A stretch of DNA of 64,000 nucleotides from Blastococcus sp. URHD0036 (GTDB taxonomy: Bacteria; Actinomycetota; Actinomycetes; Mycobacteriales; Geodermatophilaceae). The notes below the pieces were generated by a model that was not told the DNA's origin, did no database searches, and saw only the letters and a list, made by a program, of their open reading frames with translations. The DNA is taken from assembly GCF_000701365.1 (NCBI RefSeq), contig NZ_JNIK01000021.1:62001-126000 (forward strand). The letters are read 5' to 3'. Shown here piece after piece: positions 8,803-18,768 of the stretch (positions are counted from its first letter, which is position 1; each line of letters starts with the position of its first letter). The position numbers were made by a program, and so were the translations under genes.

Positions 8803-9126
8803 TCAGAACGCCATGGCCTGGGCGCGGCGGGTGACCTCGGTGTGCCGGTCGTCGCGCAGCGCCTGCACCGGCGTCCCCGGCAGCGTGTCGTCCTCCCGGA
8901 AGAGCCAGTCGAAGGCCTCGTCGTCGCGGAAGCCGCCGTCCTTGAGCACGGTGATCAGGCCGGGCAGGTGCTTGAGCACCTGTCCGTCCTGCAGGAAGTC
9001 GGCCGGGATGCGGCTGTTGCCGCTGCCGGGCACCGCCATGAGCTTGTACTCGCGCAGCAGCTGGCGGACCCGGTTGGGCGAGACCCCGAGGGCCTGGGCG
9101 ACCTCCGCGGGGGTGAGCGTCTCCAT
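8803..9126 (-). CDS. Rv2175c-type winged-helix DNA-binding protein
   Basis: A 107-residue protein with an N-terminal helix-turn-helix (LTPAEVAQALGVSPNRVRQLLR) and a basic, compact C-terminal domain. It matches the Rv2175c family, a small DNA-binding protein known in M. tuberculosis as a substrate of the kinase PknL; a pknL homologue is encoded 2.8 kb away. I place the start at ATG 9126 rather than the in-frame upstream start at 9165 because TAGGCT lies 8 bases before it and the HTH begins immediately. Here the gene leads crtYc and crtYd rather than standing alone. Confidence 0.85.
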   Translation of the reverse strand: METLTPAEVAQALGVSPNRVRQLLREYKLMAVPGSGNSRIPADFLQDGQVLKHLPGLITVLKDGGFRDDEAFDWLFREDDTLPGTPVQALRDDRHTEVTRRAQAMAF

Positions 9127-9142
9127 AGGGTGCGAGCCTATG
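9124..9142. promoter_or_regulatory. Symmetric divergent leaderless promoter
   Basis: The 19 bases CATAGGGTGCGAGCCTATG are an inverted repeat: 6-bp arms CATAGG/CCTATG around a 7-base spacer. Each arm contains one gene's start codon and the first bases of the other's -10 hexamer. Plus strand: TAGGGT (9126-9131), 8 bases, ATG 9140. Minus strand: TAGGCT (9140-9135), 8 bases, ATG 9126. Transcription from either hexamer would start on or next to the A of the ATG. The palindrome could also be an operator for the winged-helix protein it flanks. Confidence 0.65.
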
Positions 9143-10309
9143 GCGCCCGCGGAGCACCCACCCACCCCGGACCCGGCCCACCCCTCCGTGGGGGCCGGGG
9201 CACCGGGTCACTCCCGCCGCGGCGAGGTGCTGCCCGACGATCCGGGCAGCCGGCCCGAGCTGCTGGACCTCGCCGCCCTGGAGGAGCAGGCCCGCGGGCT
9301 GCTCCCGCCCGACGTCACCGCCTTCTACGCCGGCGGGGCCGAGGGCGAGGTGACCCTCGGCGAGGCGACCCCCGCCTGGCGTGCGTGGCGGCTGCGACCG
9401 CGTGTGCTGACCGGCGTCGGCGCCGTCCGGCTCGGCACGTCCTTGCTGGGCAGCGAGGTCGCGATCCCGATCGGCGTCGCGCCGTGGGCCTACCAGGCCC
9501 TCGCCCACCCGGACGGCGAGCTGGCCACGGCCCGGGGTGCGGCCGCCGCCGGCGCCCTGATGACCGTGTCGACCTCGGCCACCGCCGCCCTCGCCGACGT
9601 CGCCGCGGCCGAGCCCACCGGGCCGCGCTGGTTCCAGCTGTACCGGCTGCACTCCCCCGCGTACACCGACGAGCTGGCCCGCCGCGCCGGGGCGGCCGGC
9701 TACCGGGCGCTGGTGCTCACCGTGGACCTGTCGGTGCTGGGCCGCCGCCTGCGCGAGACCGCGCACCGGTTCGCGCTGCCCGACGACCTGCCGCTGCCCA
9801 ACCGCCCCGACGGCACGGTGCCGACGGCGGACAGCCCGGTCTGGACGCTCGACGACGTCGGCCGGTTCGGCCGGCTCTCCGGGCTCCCCGTCGTCGTCAA
9901 GGGCGTCCTCCGGGGCGACGACGCCGCTCGGTGCGTCGACGCCGGTGCCGCTGCGGTGTGGGTGTCCACCCACGGCGGGCGGCAGGCCGATCCCGTCGTC
10001 GCGTCGGCGGTGGCGCTGCCCGAGGTGGTCGCGGCCGTCGGCGGCCGGGCGGAGGTCTACGCCGACGGCGGGATCCGGTCCGGCTCCGACGTCCTCACCG
10101 CGCTGGCGCTGGGTGCCCGAGCGGTGTTCGTCGGCCGCCCGGCGATCTGGGGCCTGGCGACCGGCGGGGCCGACGGCGTCCGCGCCGTGCTGGACGGCCT
10201 GGCCGCCCAGCTGGCCACCACCATGCTGCTCTGCGGGCTGGGCGACGCCGCGGCCGTCCCACGGGACACGGTGACCCAGGCCCCCGGTAGCATCGCCGGC
10301 GGGCCGTGA
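9140..10309 (+). CDS. FMN-dependent alpha-hydroxy-acid oxidase
   Basis: A 389-residue TIM-barrel flavoenzyme of the glycolate oxidase/lactate monooxygenase/mandelate dehydrogenase family, oxidising an L-2-hydroxy acid to the keto acid. Visible motifs in order: [27 protein letters not shown], the WFQLYRL strand, [12 protein letters not shown] (Lys contacts FMN), THGGRQAD with the catalytic His and Arg, and [20 protein letters not shown] for the FMN phosphate. Substrate is not decided by sequence. The start is ATG 9140 in the shared divergent promoter. Its last codons and stop lie inside the ZTP riboswitch and promoter of glyA. Confidence 0.87.
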   Translation: MAPAEHPPTPDPAHPSVGAGAPGHSRRGEVLPDDPGSRPELLDLAALEEQARGLLPPDVTAFYAGGAEGEVTLGEATPAWRAWRLRPRVLTGVGAVRLGTSLLGSEVAIPIGVAPWAYQALAHPDGELATARGAAAAGALMTVSTSATAALADVAAAEPTGPRWFQLYRLHSPAYTDELARRAGAAGYRALVLTVDLSVLGRRLRETAHRFALPDDLPLPNRPDGTVPTADSPVWTLDDVGRFGRLSGLPVVVKGVLRGDDAARCVDAGAAAVWVSTHGGRQADPVVASAVALPEVVAAVGGRAEVYADGGIRSGSDVLTALALGARAVFVGRPAIWGLATGGADGVRAVLDGLAAQLATTMLLCGLGDAAAVPRDTVTQAPGSIAGGP

Positions 10310-10376
10310 CTGGCGCATCGAGGTGGAGCCGACCACCGGGGAGCGGCCCTGCAACCCCGCCGGGCGCCTGGGCACA
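10299..10376 (+). promoter_or_regulatory. ZTP (pfl) riboswitch
   Basis: The conserved blocks of the pfl RNA are present in order: GGGCCGTGACTGGCG (10301-10315), AGGTGGA (10321-10327), CCACCGGGGAGCG (10333-10345) and GCGCCTGGGCA (10364-10374). This RNA senses ZTP/ZMP, an alarm for low 10-formyl-THF, and commonly precedes glyA, folD and pur genes. A -10 hexamer TAGCAT (10288-10293) puts the RNA start near 10300, right at the aptamer. The GTGAC block contains the TGA stop of the preceding oxidase gene. The ribosome site AGGAG (10396-10400) follows. Confidence 0.88.
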
Positions 10377-10406
10377 CACTCCGACGACGCCGCGCAGGAG
10401 CCCGCC

Positions 10407-11861
10407 ATGACCCACGCCACCCCCTTCGACGCCACCGCGGCCAGCACCGCCTACAAGGCCGCGCTGGAGGTCATCTCCGCCGTCGAGCCGCGGGTCGCCG
10501 CCGCGATCTCCAGCGAGCTGGCCGACCAGCGGGCGTCGCTGAAGCTCATCGCCAGCGAGAACTACGCCAGCCCCGCGGTGCTGCTCACCATGGGCAACTG
10601 GTTCAGCGACAAGTACGCCGAGGGCACCGTCGGGCACCGCTTCTACGCCGGCTGCCAGAACGTCGACACCGTCGAGGCGCTCGCCGCCGAGCACGCCCGC
10701 GAGCTGTTCGGCGCCCCCTACGCCTACGTGCAGCCGCACTCCGGCATCGACGCCAACCTCGTCGCCTTCTGGGCCGTGCTGGCCACCCGCGTGGAGTCCC
10801 CCGCCCTGGAGCGGGCCGGCGCCAAGCACGTCAACGACCTCAGCGACGACGACTGGACGACGCTGCGCCGGGCACTCGGCGACCAGCGGATGCTCGGCAT
10901 GAGCCTGGACGCCGGCGGGCACCTCACCCACGGCTTCCGCCCGAACATCAGCGGCAAGATGTTCGCCCAGTCCTCCTACGGCACCGACCCCTCGACCGGG
11001 CTGCTGGACTACGACGCCGTCCGCGCCCGGGCCAAGGAGTTCAAGCCGCTCATCCTCATGGCCGGTTACTCCGCCTACCCGCGCCGCGTGGACTTCGCGA
11101 AGATGCGCGAGATCGCCGACGAGGTGGGCGCCACCCTCGTCGTCGACATGGCCCACTTCGCCGGGCTCGTCGCCGGCAAGCTGTTCACCGGCGACTTCGA
11201 CCCGGTGCCGCACGCCCACGTCGTCACCAGCACCAGCCACAAGTCGCTGCGCGGCCCACGCGGCGGGTTCGTGCTCGCCCAGCCGGAGTACGCCGACGCC
11301 GTCGACCGCGGCTGCCCGATGGTGCTGGGCGGGCCCCTCCCCCACGTGATGGCCGCCAAGGCCGTCGCCTTCGCCGAGGCCCGCCGGCCCGACTTCGCGC
11401 AGTACGCGCAGGCCGTCGCCGACAACGCGAAGTCGCTCGCCGAGGGGCTGTCCCGCCGCGGCGCTGACCTGGTCACCGGCGGCACCGACAACCACCTGGT
11501 GCTCATCGACGTCACGTCCTTCGGCCTCACCGGCCGCCAGGCGGAGTCCGCGCTGCTCGACGCCGGCATCGTGACCAACCGCAACGCCGTCCCCGCCGAC
11601 GTGAACGGCGCCTGGTACACCTCCGGCGTCCGCATCGGCACCCCGGCGCTGACCAGCCGCGGCTTCGGCGCGGCGGAGTTCGACCGGGTCGCCGAGCTGA
11701 TCACCGACGTGCTGGGCGCGACGACGCCGACGGCGACCCGCGACGGCAGCCCGTCGAAGGCCAAGTACGCCATGGACGAGGGGCTGGCCGACAAGACCCG
11801 CGCCGCGGCCGCCGAACTGCTGGCCGCCCACCCGCTGTACCCGGGTCTGGACCTCAGCTGA
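10407..11861 (+). CDS. glyA: Serine hydroxymethyltransferase
   Basis: A 484-residue PLP enzyme that interconverts serine and glycine and supplies methylene-THF. Motifs: [18 protein letters not shown]-type [30 protein letters not shown] and [14 protein letters not shown], in which Lys279 binds PLP. It is longer than the about 420-residue norm because of an insertion around residues 130-190 ([17 protein letters not shown] onwards), a variant seen in other actinobacteria. The start is ATG 10407 with AGGAG six bases upstream. Control by the ZTP riboswitch ties its expression to one-carbon shortage. Confidence 0.94.
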   Translation: MTHATPFDATAASTAYKAALEVISAVEPRVAAAISSELADQRASLKLIASENYASPAVLLTMGNWFSDKYAEGTVGHRFYAGCQNVDTVEALAAEHARELFGAPYAYVQPHSGIDANLVAFWAVLATRVESPALERAGAKHVNDLSDDDWTTLRRALGDQRMLGMSLDAGGHLTHGFRPNISGKMFAQSSYGTDPSTGLLDYDAVRARAKEFKPLILMAGYSAYPRRVDFAKMREIADEVGATLVVDMAHFAGLVAGKLFTGDFDPVPHAHVVTSTSHKSLRGPRGGFVLAQPEYADAVDRGCPMVLGGPLPHVMAAKAVAFAEARRPDFAQYAQAVADNAKSLAEGLSRRGADLVTGGTDNHLVLIDVTSFGLTGRQAESALLDAGIVTNRNAVPADVNGAWYTSGVRIGTPALTSRGFGAAEFDRVAELITDVLGATTPTATRDGSPSKAKYAMDEGLADKTRAAAAELLAAHPLYPGLDLS

Positions 11862-11956
11862 GCTGACCGCGTAACCCGTGGGACTGCTGCTCCGGCCGGG
11901 AACGGGCGCCCGCGTGTGACGGCCTCGGCGGGCCGCCCGGCTCCTACACTCGGCCC

Positions 11957-13945
11957 GTGGACACCACTGTGACCGACCCCGTGGTGGGGCTGGTCCTCGA
12001 GGGGCGCTACCGCCTCGAGGAGCGGCTCGCGCGGGGCGGCATGTCCACCGTCTACGCCGCGACGGACCTGCGCCTGGACCGCACGGTCGCGGTCAAGGTC
12101 ATGGCCGAGCACCTCATGCACGACCCGTCGTTCGTCGAGCGCTTCACCCGCGAGGCGCGGGCCGCGGCGATGCTCAGTCACCCGAACGTCGTCAGCGTCA
12201 GCGACCAGGGCAGCGACCAGGGGCTGGTCTTCCTGGTCATGGAGCTGGTCCGCGGCCGCACCCTGCGCGACCTGCTGCAGGCCCGGGGCCGGCTGACCGT
12301 CGCCGAGGCCCTCGCCGTCCTGGAGCCCATGCTGTCCGGGCTGGCCGCCGCCCACCGGGCCGGCATCGTGCACCGCGACATCAAGCCCGAGAACGTGCTG
12401 ATCGGCCTCGACGGCGTGGTCAAGGTGGCCGACTTCGGCCTGGCCCGCGCCGTCGCCGGCACCGGTCAGACCAGCCACACCGGCGGCGTGCTGATCGGCA
12501 CGGTCGCCTACCTCTCCCCCGAGCAGCTCGAGCGCGGCAAGGCCGACGCCCGCAGCGACGTGTACGCCGCCGGCATCGTGCTGTTCGAGATGCTCACCGG
12601 GCACCCGCCCTTCGGGGGCGACACCCCGCTGGCCGTCGCCTACCAGCACGTCCACCACGACGTCCCCGTGCCGTCGGAGGAGATACCCGGGCTGGCCTGG
12701 CAGGTCGACGAGCTGGTCGCCCGCACCACCCGCCGCGACCCCGTCGTCCGGCCGCTGGACGCCGGGGCCTTCCTCGCCGACCTCGAGGACGTCCGCAACG
12801 ACGTCGGCATCCCGCGCGTCCCCGTGCCCACCGGCCGCAGCTCCGCCGGACCCGACACCATCCGGCCGACCAACCGGCCGCGCACCACCGCTCCGCAGCG
12901 GCACCCCAGCGCCCCCGGTGACGGCACCGAGGTGCTCGGCGCCAGCAGCCGGCGCAGCGGGTCCCGGACCAGCATGCTGCCCGGCATGGGCGTGGGCCCC
13001 ACGACCGACGTCGCCGGCGCCCGCCCGGCACCGCCGCGCCCCCGCCCGGGCGTGCCCGACCACATCCGCCGCCGCCGGGCCCGCGTCGCCGTCGCGATCG
13101 TCGTGCTGCTGGTCGTCACCGTCGGCGCGGTCGGCTGGTGGTTCGGCTCCGGCCGCTGGACGACGGTGCCGAGCCTCGTCGGCCTCGACCGCGAGGCCGC
13201 CGTCGGCCAGCTGCAGGAGGCCGGCCTGGAGCTGGGCGCGGTGGAGGAGGTCTTCGACGAGACCGCCCCCGTCGGCCAGGTGATGTCCGCCGACCCCGAC
13301 GGCGGCGACGCGATCCGCGGCACCGACGTCGACCTCGTCGTCTCCAAGGGCCCGGAGCGCTTCACCGTCGACCCGGCGCTCGTCGGCCGCCCGATCGAGG
13401 AGGTCCGGGCGGCGCTGGACGAGCTGACGGCGATCACCTACGTCGAGACCCTGGACTACGACAACGAGATCCCGGAGAACGACGTCACCGGCTTCGAGCC
13501 GGCGGCCGGGACCCCGCTCCCCCGCGATGCGCAGATCACCGTCTACGTCTCCCGCGGGCACGAGCCCGTCGCCGTCCCCGCGGTGGTCGGGGTCGCCGCG
13601 GACGACGCCCAGGCCACCCTGGAGCAGCTCGGCTTCACCGTCACGCGGGAGACCGGCCGTTCCCCCGACGTCGACGAGGGCGAGGTCATGGCCGTCACCC
13701 CGGGCACCGGCGAGGTGGTCCCGTGGCAGAGCACGGTGACCATCACCGTCTCCGAGGGCCTGCCCCGGGTCGAGGTCCCCGACGTCCGGGGCAAGGACGC
13801 CGACACCGCCACCGCCGAGCTCGAGGCCCTGGGCCTCCGGGTCGACCTCAACACCTTCATCGCGGGCTCCACCGTCCGCCTCCAGAACCCCAGCGGCGGG
13901 ACCGTCGACTGGGGGACGACGATCCGGCTCGTCGTCACCTTCTGA
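11957..13945 (+). CDS. pknL: PknL-type Ser/Thr protein kinase with four PASTA repeats
   Basis: A 662-residue membrane receptor kinase. The N-terminal kinase domain has the ATP loop ARGGMSTVY, Lys47 in VAVKVM, HRDIKPENVL (His139, Asp141), DFGLA and SPEQLERG, with Thr/Ser residues in the activation loop. A Pro/Arg-rich linker leads to one membrane span near residues 376-396, then four extracellular PASTA repeats that bind peptidoglycan or lipid II fragments. The start is GTG 11957, with TACACT six bases upstream, a clean leaderless promoter. Position and orientation match Rv2176. The nearby Rv2175c-like protein is the likely substrate by analogy. Confidence 0.93.
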   Translation: MDTTVTDPVVGLVLEGRYRLEERLARGGMSTVYAATDLRLDRTVAVKVMAEHLMHDPSFVERFTREARAAAMLSHPNVVSVSDQGSDQGLVFLVMELVRGRTLRDLLQARGRLTVAEALAVLEPMLSGLAAAHRAGIVHRDIKPENVLIGLDGVVKVADFGLARAVAGTGQTSHTGGVLIGTVAYLSPEQLERGKADARSDVYAAGIVLFEMLTGHPPFGGDTPLAVAYQHVHHDVPVPSEEIPGLAWQVDELVARTTRRDPVVRPLDAGAFLADLEDVRNDVGIPRVPVPTGRSSAGPDTIRPTNRPRTTAPQRHPSAPGDGTEVLGASSRRSGSRTSMLPGMGVGPTTDVAGARPAPPRPRPGVPDHIRRRRARVAVAIVVLLVVTVGAVGWWFGSGRWTTVPSLVGLDREAAVGQLQEAGLELGAVEEVFDETAPVGQVMSADPDGGDAIRGTDVDLVVSKGPERFTVDPALVGRPIEEVRAALDELTAITYVETLDYDNEIPENDVTGFEPAAGTPLPRDAQITVYVSRGHEPVAVPAVVGVAADDAQATLEQLGFTVTRETGRSPDVDEGEVMAVTPGTGEVVPWQSTVTITVSEGLPRVEVPDVRGKDADTATAELEALGLRVDLNTFIAGSTVRLQNPSGGTVDWGTTIRLVVTF

Positions 13946-13953
13946 GGGAGCAC

Positions 13954-14862
13954 GTGCACACACCCCGAGTGGCGCCGCCCGTCGGCGCCCACATCCAGAT
14001 CAAGGGCGGCCTGGCCAAGGGCGGGCTGCCGTACACCGACGCCACCGGCGCCCGCGCGGTGCAGGTCTTCGTCGGCAACCCGCGCGGCTGGAAGCTGACG
14101 GCCGGGACGCCGGCGCAGGACCTGGCGTTCACGGCCGGCTGCACCGAGCGCGGGATCCCGTCGTTCATCCACACGCCGTTCCTGGTCAACGTCGGCTCCC
14201 CGACCGAGGCCACCGTCGAGGCGTCGATCGCGAGCATCGCGCACAACCTCGCCCGCGGCGCCGAGCTCGGCTGCGCGGGCGTCGTGGTGCACGCGGGCTC
14301 GGCCGTCGGCGAGGACCGCTACGAGGCGGCGCTGCGGCAGCTGCACGAGCGGCTGCTGCCGGTGCTCGACGCGGCACCCGCGGACGGTCCCCGGCTGCTG
14401 ATCGAGCCGACCGCCGGCGGCGGCAAGTCCCTCGCGGCGACCGTCGAGGACCTCGGCCCGTACCTGGCCGCGCTGGACATGCACCCGCTGGTCGGCGTCT
14501 GCTTCGACACCTGCCACGCGTGGGCCGCCGGGCACGACCTCGCGACGCCGGGCGGGATGACCGCGACCCTCGACGCGCTGGAGGCCGCCGTCGGACCGGG
14601 CCGGCTGGGGCTGGTGCACGCCAACGACTCCCTCGACGGCTGCGGGTCCAAGCGGGACCGGCACACGACCATCGGCGAGGGCTCGATCGGGGTCGCGCCG
14701 TTCGCCGAGCTGCTGGCCCACCCCTCGACGTCCGGCGTCCCGGTCGTCGTCGAGACGCCCAGCGAGGCCGACGGAACGCCGTGGGGCGGCCACGCCCGCG
14801 ACATCGCGCTGCTGTGCTCGCTGCGCGACGAGGGGCTCGCCGAGGACGGCGCGGCTGCCTGA
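13954..14862 (+). CDS. nfo: Endonuclease IV (apurinic/apyrimidinic endonuclease)
   Basis: A 302-residue xylose-isomerase-like TIM barrel that cuts DNA at abasic sites with a three-zinc centre. The zinc ligands appear in order: the His of FIHTPFLVN, VVHAGSAVGE, LIEPTAGGG, CFDTCHAWAAGHD, the HANDSLD block, KRDRHTTIGEG and VVETPSE. The start is GTG 13954, nine bases after the kinase stop, with GAGGGAG as ribosome site, so it is probably co-transcribed with pknL. Confidence 0.92.
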   Translation: MHTPRVAPPVGAHIQIKGGLAKGGLPYTDATGARAVQVFVGNPRGWKLTAGTPAQDLAFTAGCTERGIPSFIHTPFLVNVGSPTEATVEASIASIAHNLARGAELGCAGVVVHAGSAVGEDRYEAALRQLHERLLPVLDAAPADGPRLLIEPTAGGGKSLAATVEDLGPYLAALDMHPLVGVCFDTCHAWAAGHDLATPGGMTATLDALEAAVGPGRLGLVHANDSLDGCGSKRDRHTTIGEGSIGVAPFAELLAHPSTSGVPVVVETPSEADGTPWGGHARDIALLCSLRDEGLAEDGAAA

Positions 14863-14894
14863 CCAGCGGCTCTGCGATTCACCCGCGGTGACTC

Positions 14895-14925
14895 TTGGCA
14901 CACAGGCAAGGCTCGGCTAACTTAG
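14895..14925 (+). promoter_or_regulatory. Iron-box promoter of bfd
   Basis: TTGGCA (14895-14900) and TAACTT (14918-14923) are 17 bases apart, a good -35/-10 pair. Overlapping the -10 is CAAGGCTCGGCTAACTTAG (14907-14925), which agrees with the DtxR/IdeR consensus TTAGGTTAGSCTAACCTAA at about 13 of 19 positions. Iron-loaded DtxR/IdeR would block this promoter, so bfd should rise when iron is scarce. Confidence 0.62.
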
Positions 14926-14959
14926 GGGCGCCTTCCCGTCGCCACCCTGGAGCGCGCCC

Positions 14960-15157
14960 GTGTACGTCTGCATCTGCTACGCCGTCACCGAGACCGAGCT
15001 GACGGGCGTCCTCGCGGCGGGCGCGCGCAGCGAGGAAGAGGTCGGCGACGCGTGCGGCGCGGGCACCGGATGCGGCAGCTGCCTGGACCGGATCTGCGAC
15101 CGGCTCCGCGCGGTCGACCCGCTGCACGGCCTCCAGGTCGCGACCTCCGCGGCCTGA
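14960..15157 (+). CDS. bfd: Bacterioferritin-associated ferredoxin
   Basis: A 65-residue [2Fe-2S] BFD-like protein. The cluster ligands are the CIC pair at residues 4-6 and the pair in GTGCGSC (Cys38, Cys41). Bfd donates electrons to bacterioferritin to release stored iron. The start is GTG with GGAG seven bases upstream. It lies directly before bfr; each gene has its own iron-box promoter. Confidence 0.88.
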   Translation: MYVCICYAVTETELTGVLAAGARSEEEVGDACGAGTGCGSCLDRICDRLRAVDPLHGLQVATSAA

Positions 15158-15172
15158 CGGAGTGGCAAAACC

Positions 15173-15206
15173 GCAGGTGAGCCTGCCCTCTCTTAGTCTT
15201 ACCTGA
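15173..15206 (+). promoter_or_regulatory. Tandem iron boxes in the bfr promoter
   Basis: GCAGGTGAGCCTGCCCTCT (15173-15191) matches the DtxR/IdeR box at about 12 of 19 positions. Next to it TTAGTCTTACCTGA (15193-15206) is a strong right-hand half site. The putative -10 TAGTCT (15194-15199) lies in the second box. Paired boxes upstream of a bfr gene resemble the mycobacterial bfrA arrangement, where IdeR acts as an activator; which applies here is not settled. Confidence 0.55.
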
Positions 15207-15267
15207 CGAGGTGACACCCCCACGGCTCCGGCTAGCCTCGTCCCAGCCGGACCCCAGGGAGGACCCC

Positions 15268-15756
15268 ATGCAAGGCGACGCACGCGTCATCCAGATGCTG
15301 AACGAGCAGCTGACGAGTGAGCTGACGGCCATCAACCAGTACTTCCTGCACGCGAAGATGCAGGAGAACTGGGGCTACAACAAGCTCGCCGCGTACACCC
15401 GCAAGGAGTCCATCGAGGAGATGGTCCACGCGGAGCGCATCACCGAGCGCATCCTCTTCCTCGAGGGCCTGCCGAACTACCAGAAGCTGCTGGCCCTGCG
15501 CATCGGCCAGACCGTGCGCGAGCAGTTCGAGGCCGACATGGCCATCGAGCTGGAGGTCGTCGAGCGGCTCCGCCCGGCCGCGGCCTACTGCGACGAGGTC
15601 GGTGACCGGGTCACCAAGAACCTCTTCGAGGAGATCCTCACCAACGAGGAAGAGCACATCGACTACCTCGAGACCCAGCTCCACCTCATGGACACGATCG
15701 GCGAGCAGCTCTACCTGGCCGGCCAGATCGACCACCCCACGACCGGCGCCAACTGA
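15268..15756 (+). CDS. bfr: Bacterioferritin
   Basis: A 162-residue four-helix ferritin that oxidises and stores iron in a 24-subunit shell. Ferroxidase ligands are visible as the Glu of NEQLTSELTAINQYF, the EEMVHAER motif (Glu, heme-ligand Met52 and His) and NEEEHIDYLETQ near the C-terminus. The start is ATG 15268 after an AGGGAGGA ribosome site; an in-frame start at 15211 would place the promoter region inside the gene. Confidence 0.93.
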   Translation: MQGDARVIQMLNEQLTSELTAINQYFLHAKMQENWGYNKLAAYTRKESIEEMVHAERITERILFLEGLPNYQKLLALRIGQTVREQFEADMAIELEVVERLRPAAAYCDEVGDRVTKNLFEEILTNEEEHIDYLETQLHLMDTIGEQLYLAGQIDHPTTGAN

Positions 15757-15764
15757 CTCCCGTC

Positions 15765-15799
15765 GACGGGCCCGCACTCCCCCGGGGTGTGGGTCCGTC
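15765..15799 (+). terminator. Terminator after bfr
   Basis: GACGGGCCCGCAC (15765-15777) pairs with GTGTGGGTCCGTC (15787-15799) around a C/G-rich loop, with two mismatches. It begins nine bases after the bfr stop. Confidence 0.6.
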
Positions 15800-15824
15800 G
15801 TCGTTTCCGCGAGGAGGAGTGCCC

Positions 15825-16286
15825 GTGACCGACGTCCGGCTGGGCCCGCTCGGCGCCGCCGCCGCCGGTGAGCTGCTCACCCTCCAGCGCGCGGCCTACG
15901 TGACCGAGGGGCAGCTCTACGACGACGTCCGGCTGCCGGCGCTCGTGCAGTCCCTCGACGAGCTGACCGCCGAGCTCGCCACGGCCCGCTGCACGGGCGC
16001 CTGGCTGGGCACCCGCCTCGTCGGCGCCGTCCGGACGCGGGAGGACGACGGTGTCCTGCACGTCGGGCGGCTGGTGGTCGCGCCGGACCTGCAGGGGCGC
16101 GGCATCGGCAGCAGGCTGTTGCGTGCCGCGGAGGAAGACACCGACGCGGGGACGGCGGCGCTGTTCACCGGGCACCTGAGCACGGCCAACATCCGGCTCT
16201 ACGAGCGCAGCGGCTACCGCGAGCAGCGCCGGCAGGTCGTGCACCCCGGGCTCTCGCTCGTGCACCTCACCAAGCCCCTGCGCTGA
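15825..16286 (+). CDS. GNAT family N-acetyltransferase
   Basis: A 153-residue GNAT enzyme that moves an acetyl group from acetyl-CoA to an unknown amine. The CoA-binding motif A is clear: LVVAPDLQGRGIGSRLLRAAEE (Q/R-x-x-G-x-G/A). A substrate-side motif LYERSGY follows. The start is GTG 15825, preceded by GAGGAGGAG; the longer in-frame GTG at 15789 has no ribosome site. It sits between bfr and a bidirectional terminator. Confidence 0.82.
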   Translation: MTDVRLGPLGAAAAGELLTLQRAAYVTEGQLYDDVRLPALVQSLDELTAELATARCTGAWLGTRLVGAVRTREDDGVLHVGRLVVAPDLQGRGIGSRLLRAAEEDTDAGTAALFTGHLSTANIRLYERSGYREQRRQVVHPGLSLVHLTKPLR

Positions 16287-16311
16287 AGCCGGCGTCCGGG
16301 GCGACCGGACC

Positions 16312-16364
16312 GTTGGCCCTGCACCGGCCACTCTCCGGAGGATCCTGGCCGGTGGAGGGACAAC
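16312..16364. terminator. Bidirectional hairpin between GNAT gene and ltaE
   Basis: A long interrupted stem: GTTG-CCCT-CACCGGCCA on the left (16312-16330) pairs with TGGCCGGTG-AGGG-CAAC on the right (16346-16364), with single-base bulges. The core CACCGGCCA/TGGCCGGTG is perfect. It separates two convergent genes. Confidence 0.68.
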
Positions 16365-16382
16365 GCCTCCGAGCGAGGCGGC

Positions 16383-18768
<2,386 letters not shown>

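Noticed and set aside
11075-13963. A 962-codon open frame antisense to glyA and pknL
   Set aside because: Same reason: repetitive composition, no domain, and strong homologues on the other strand.
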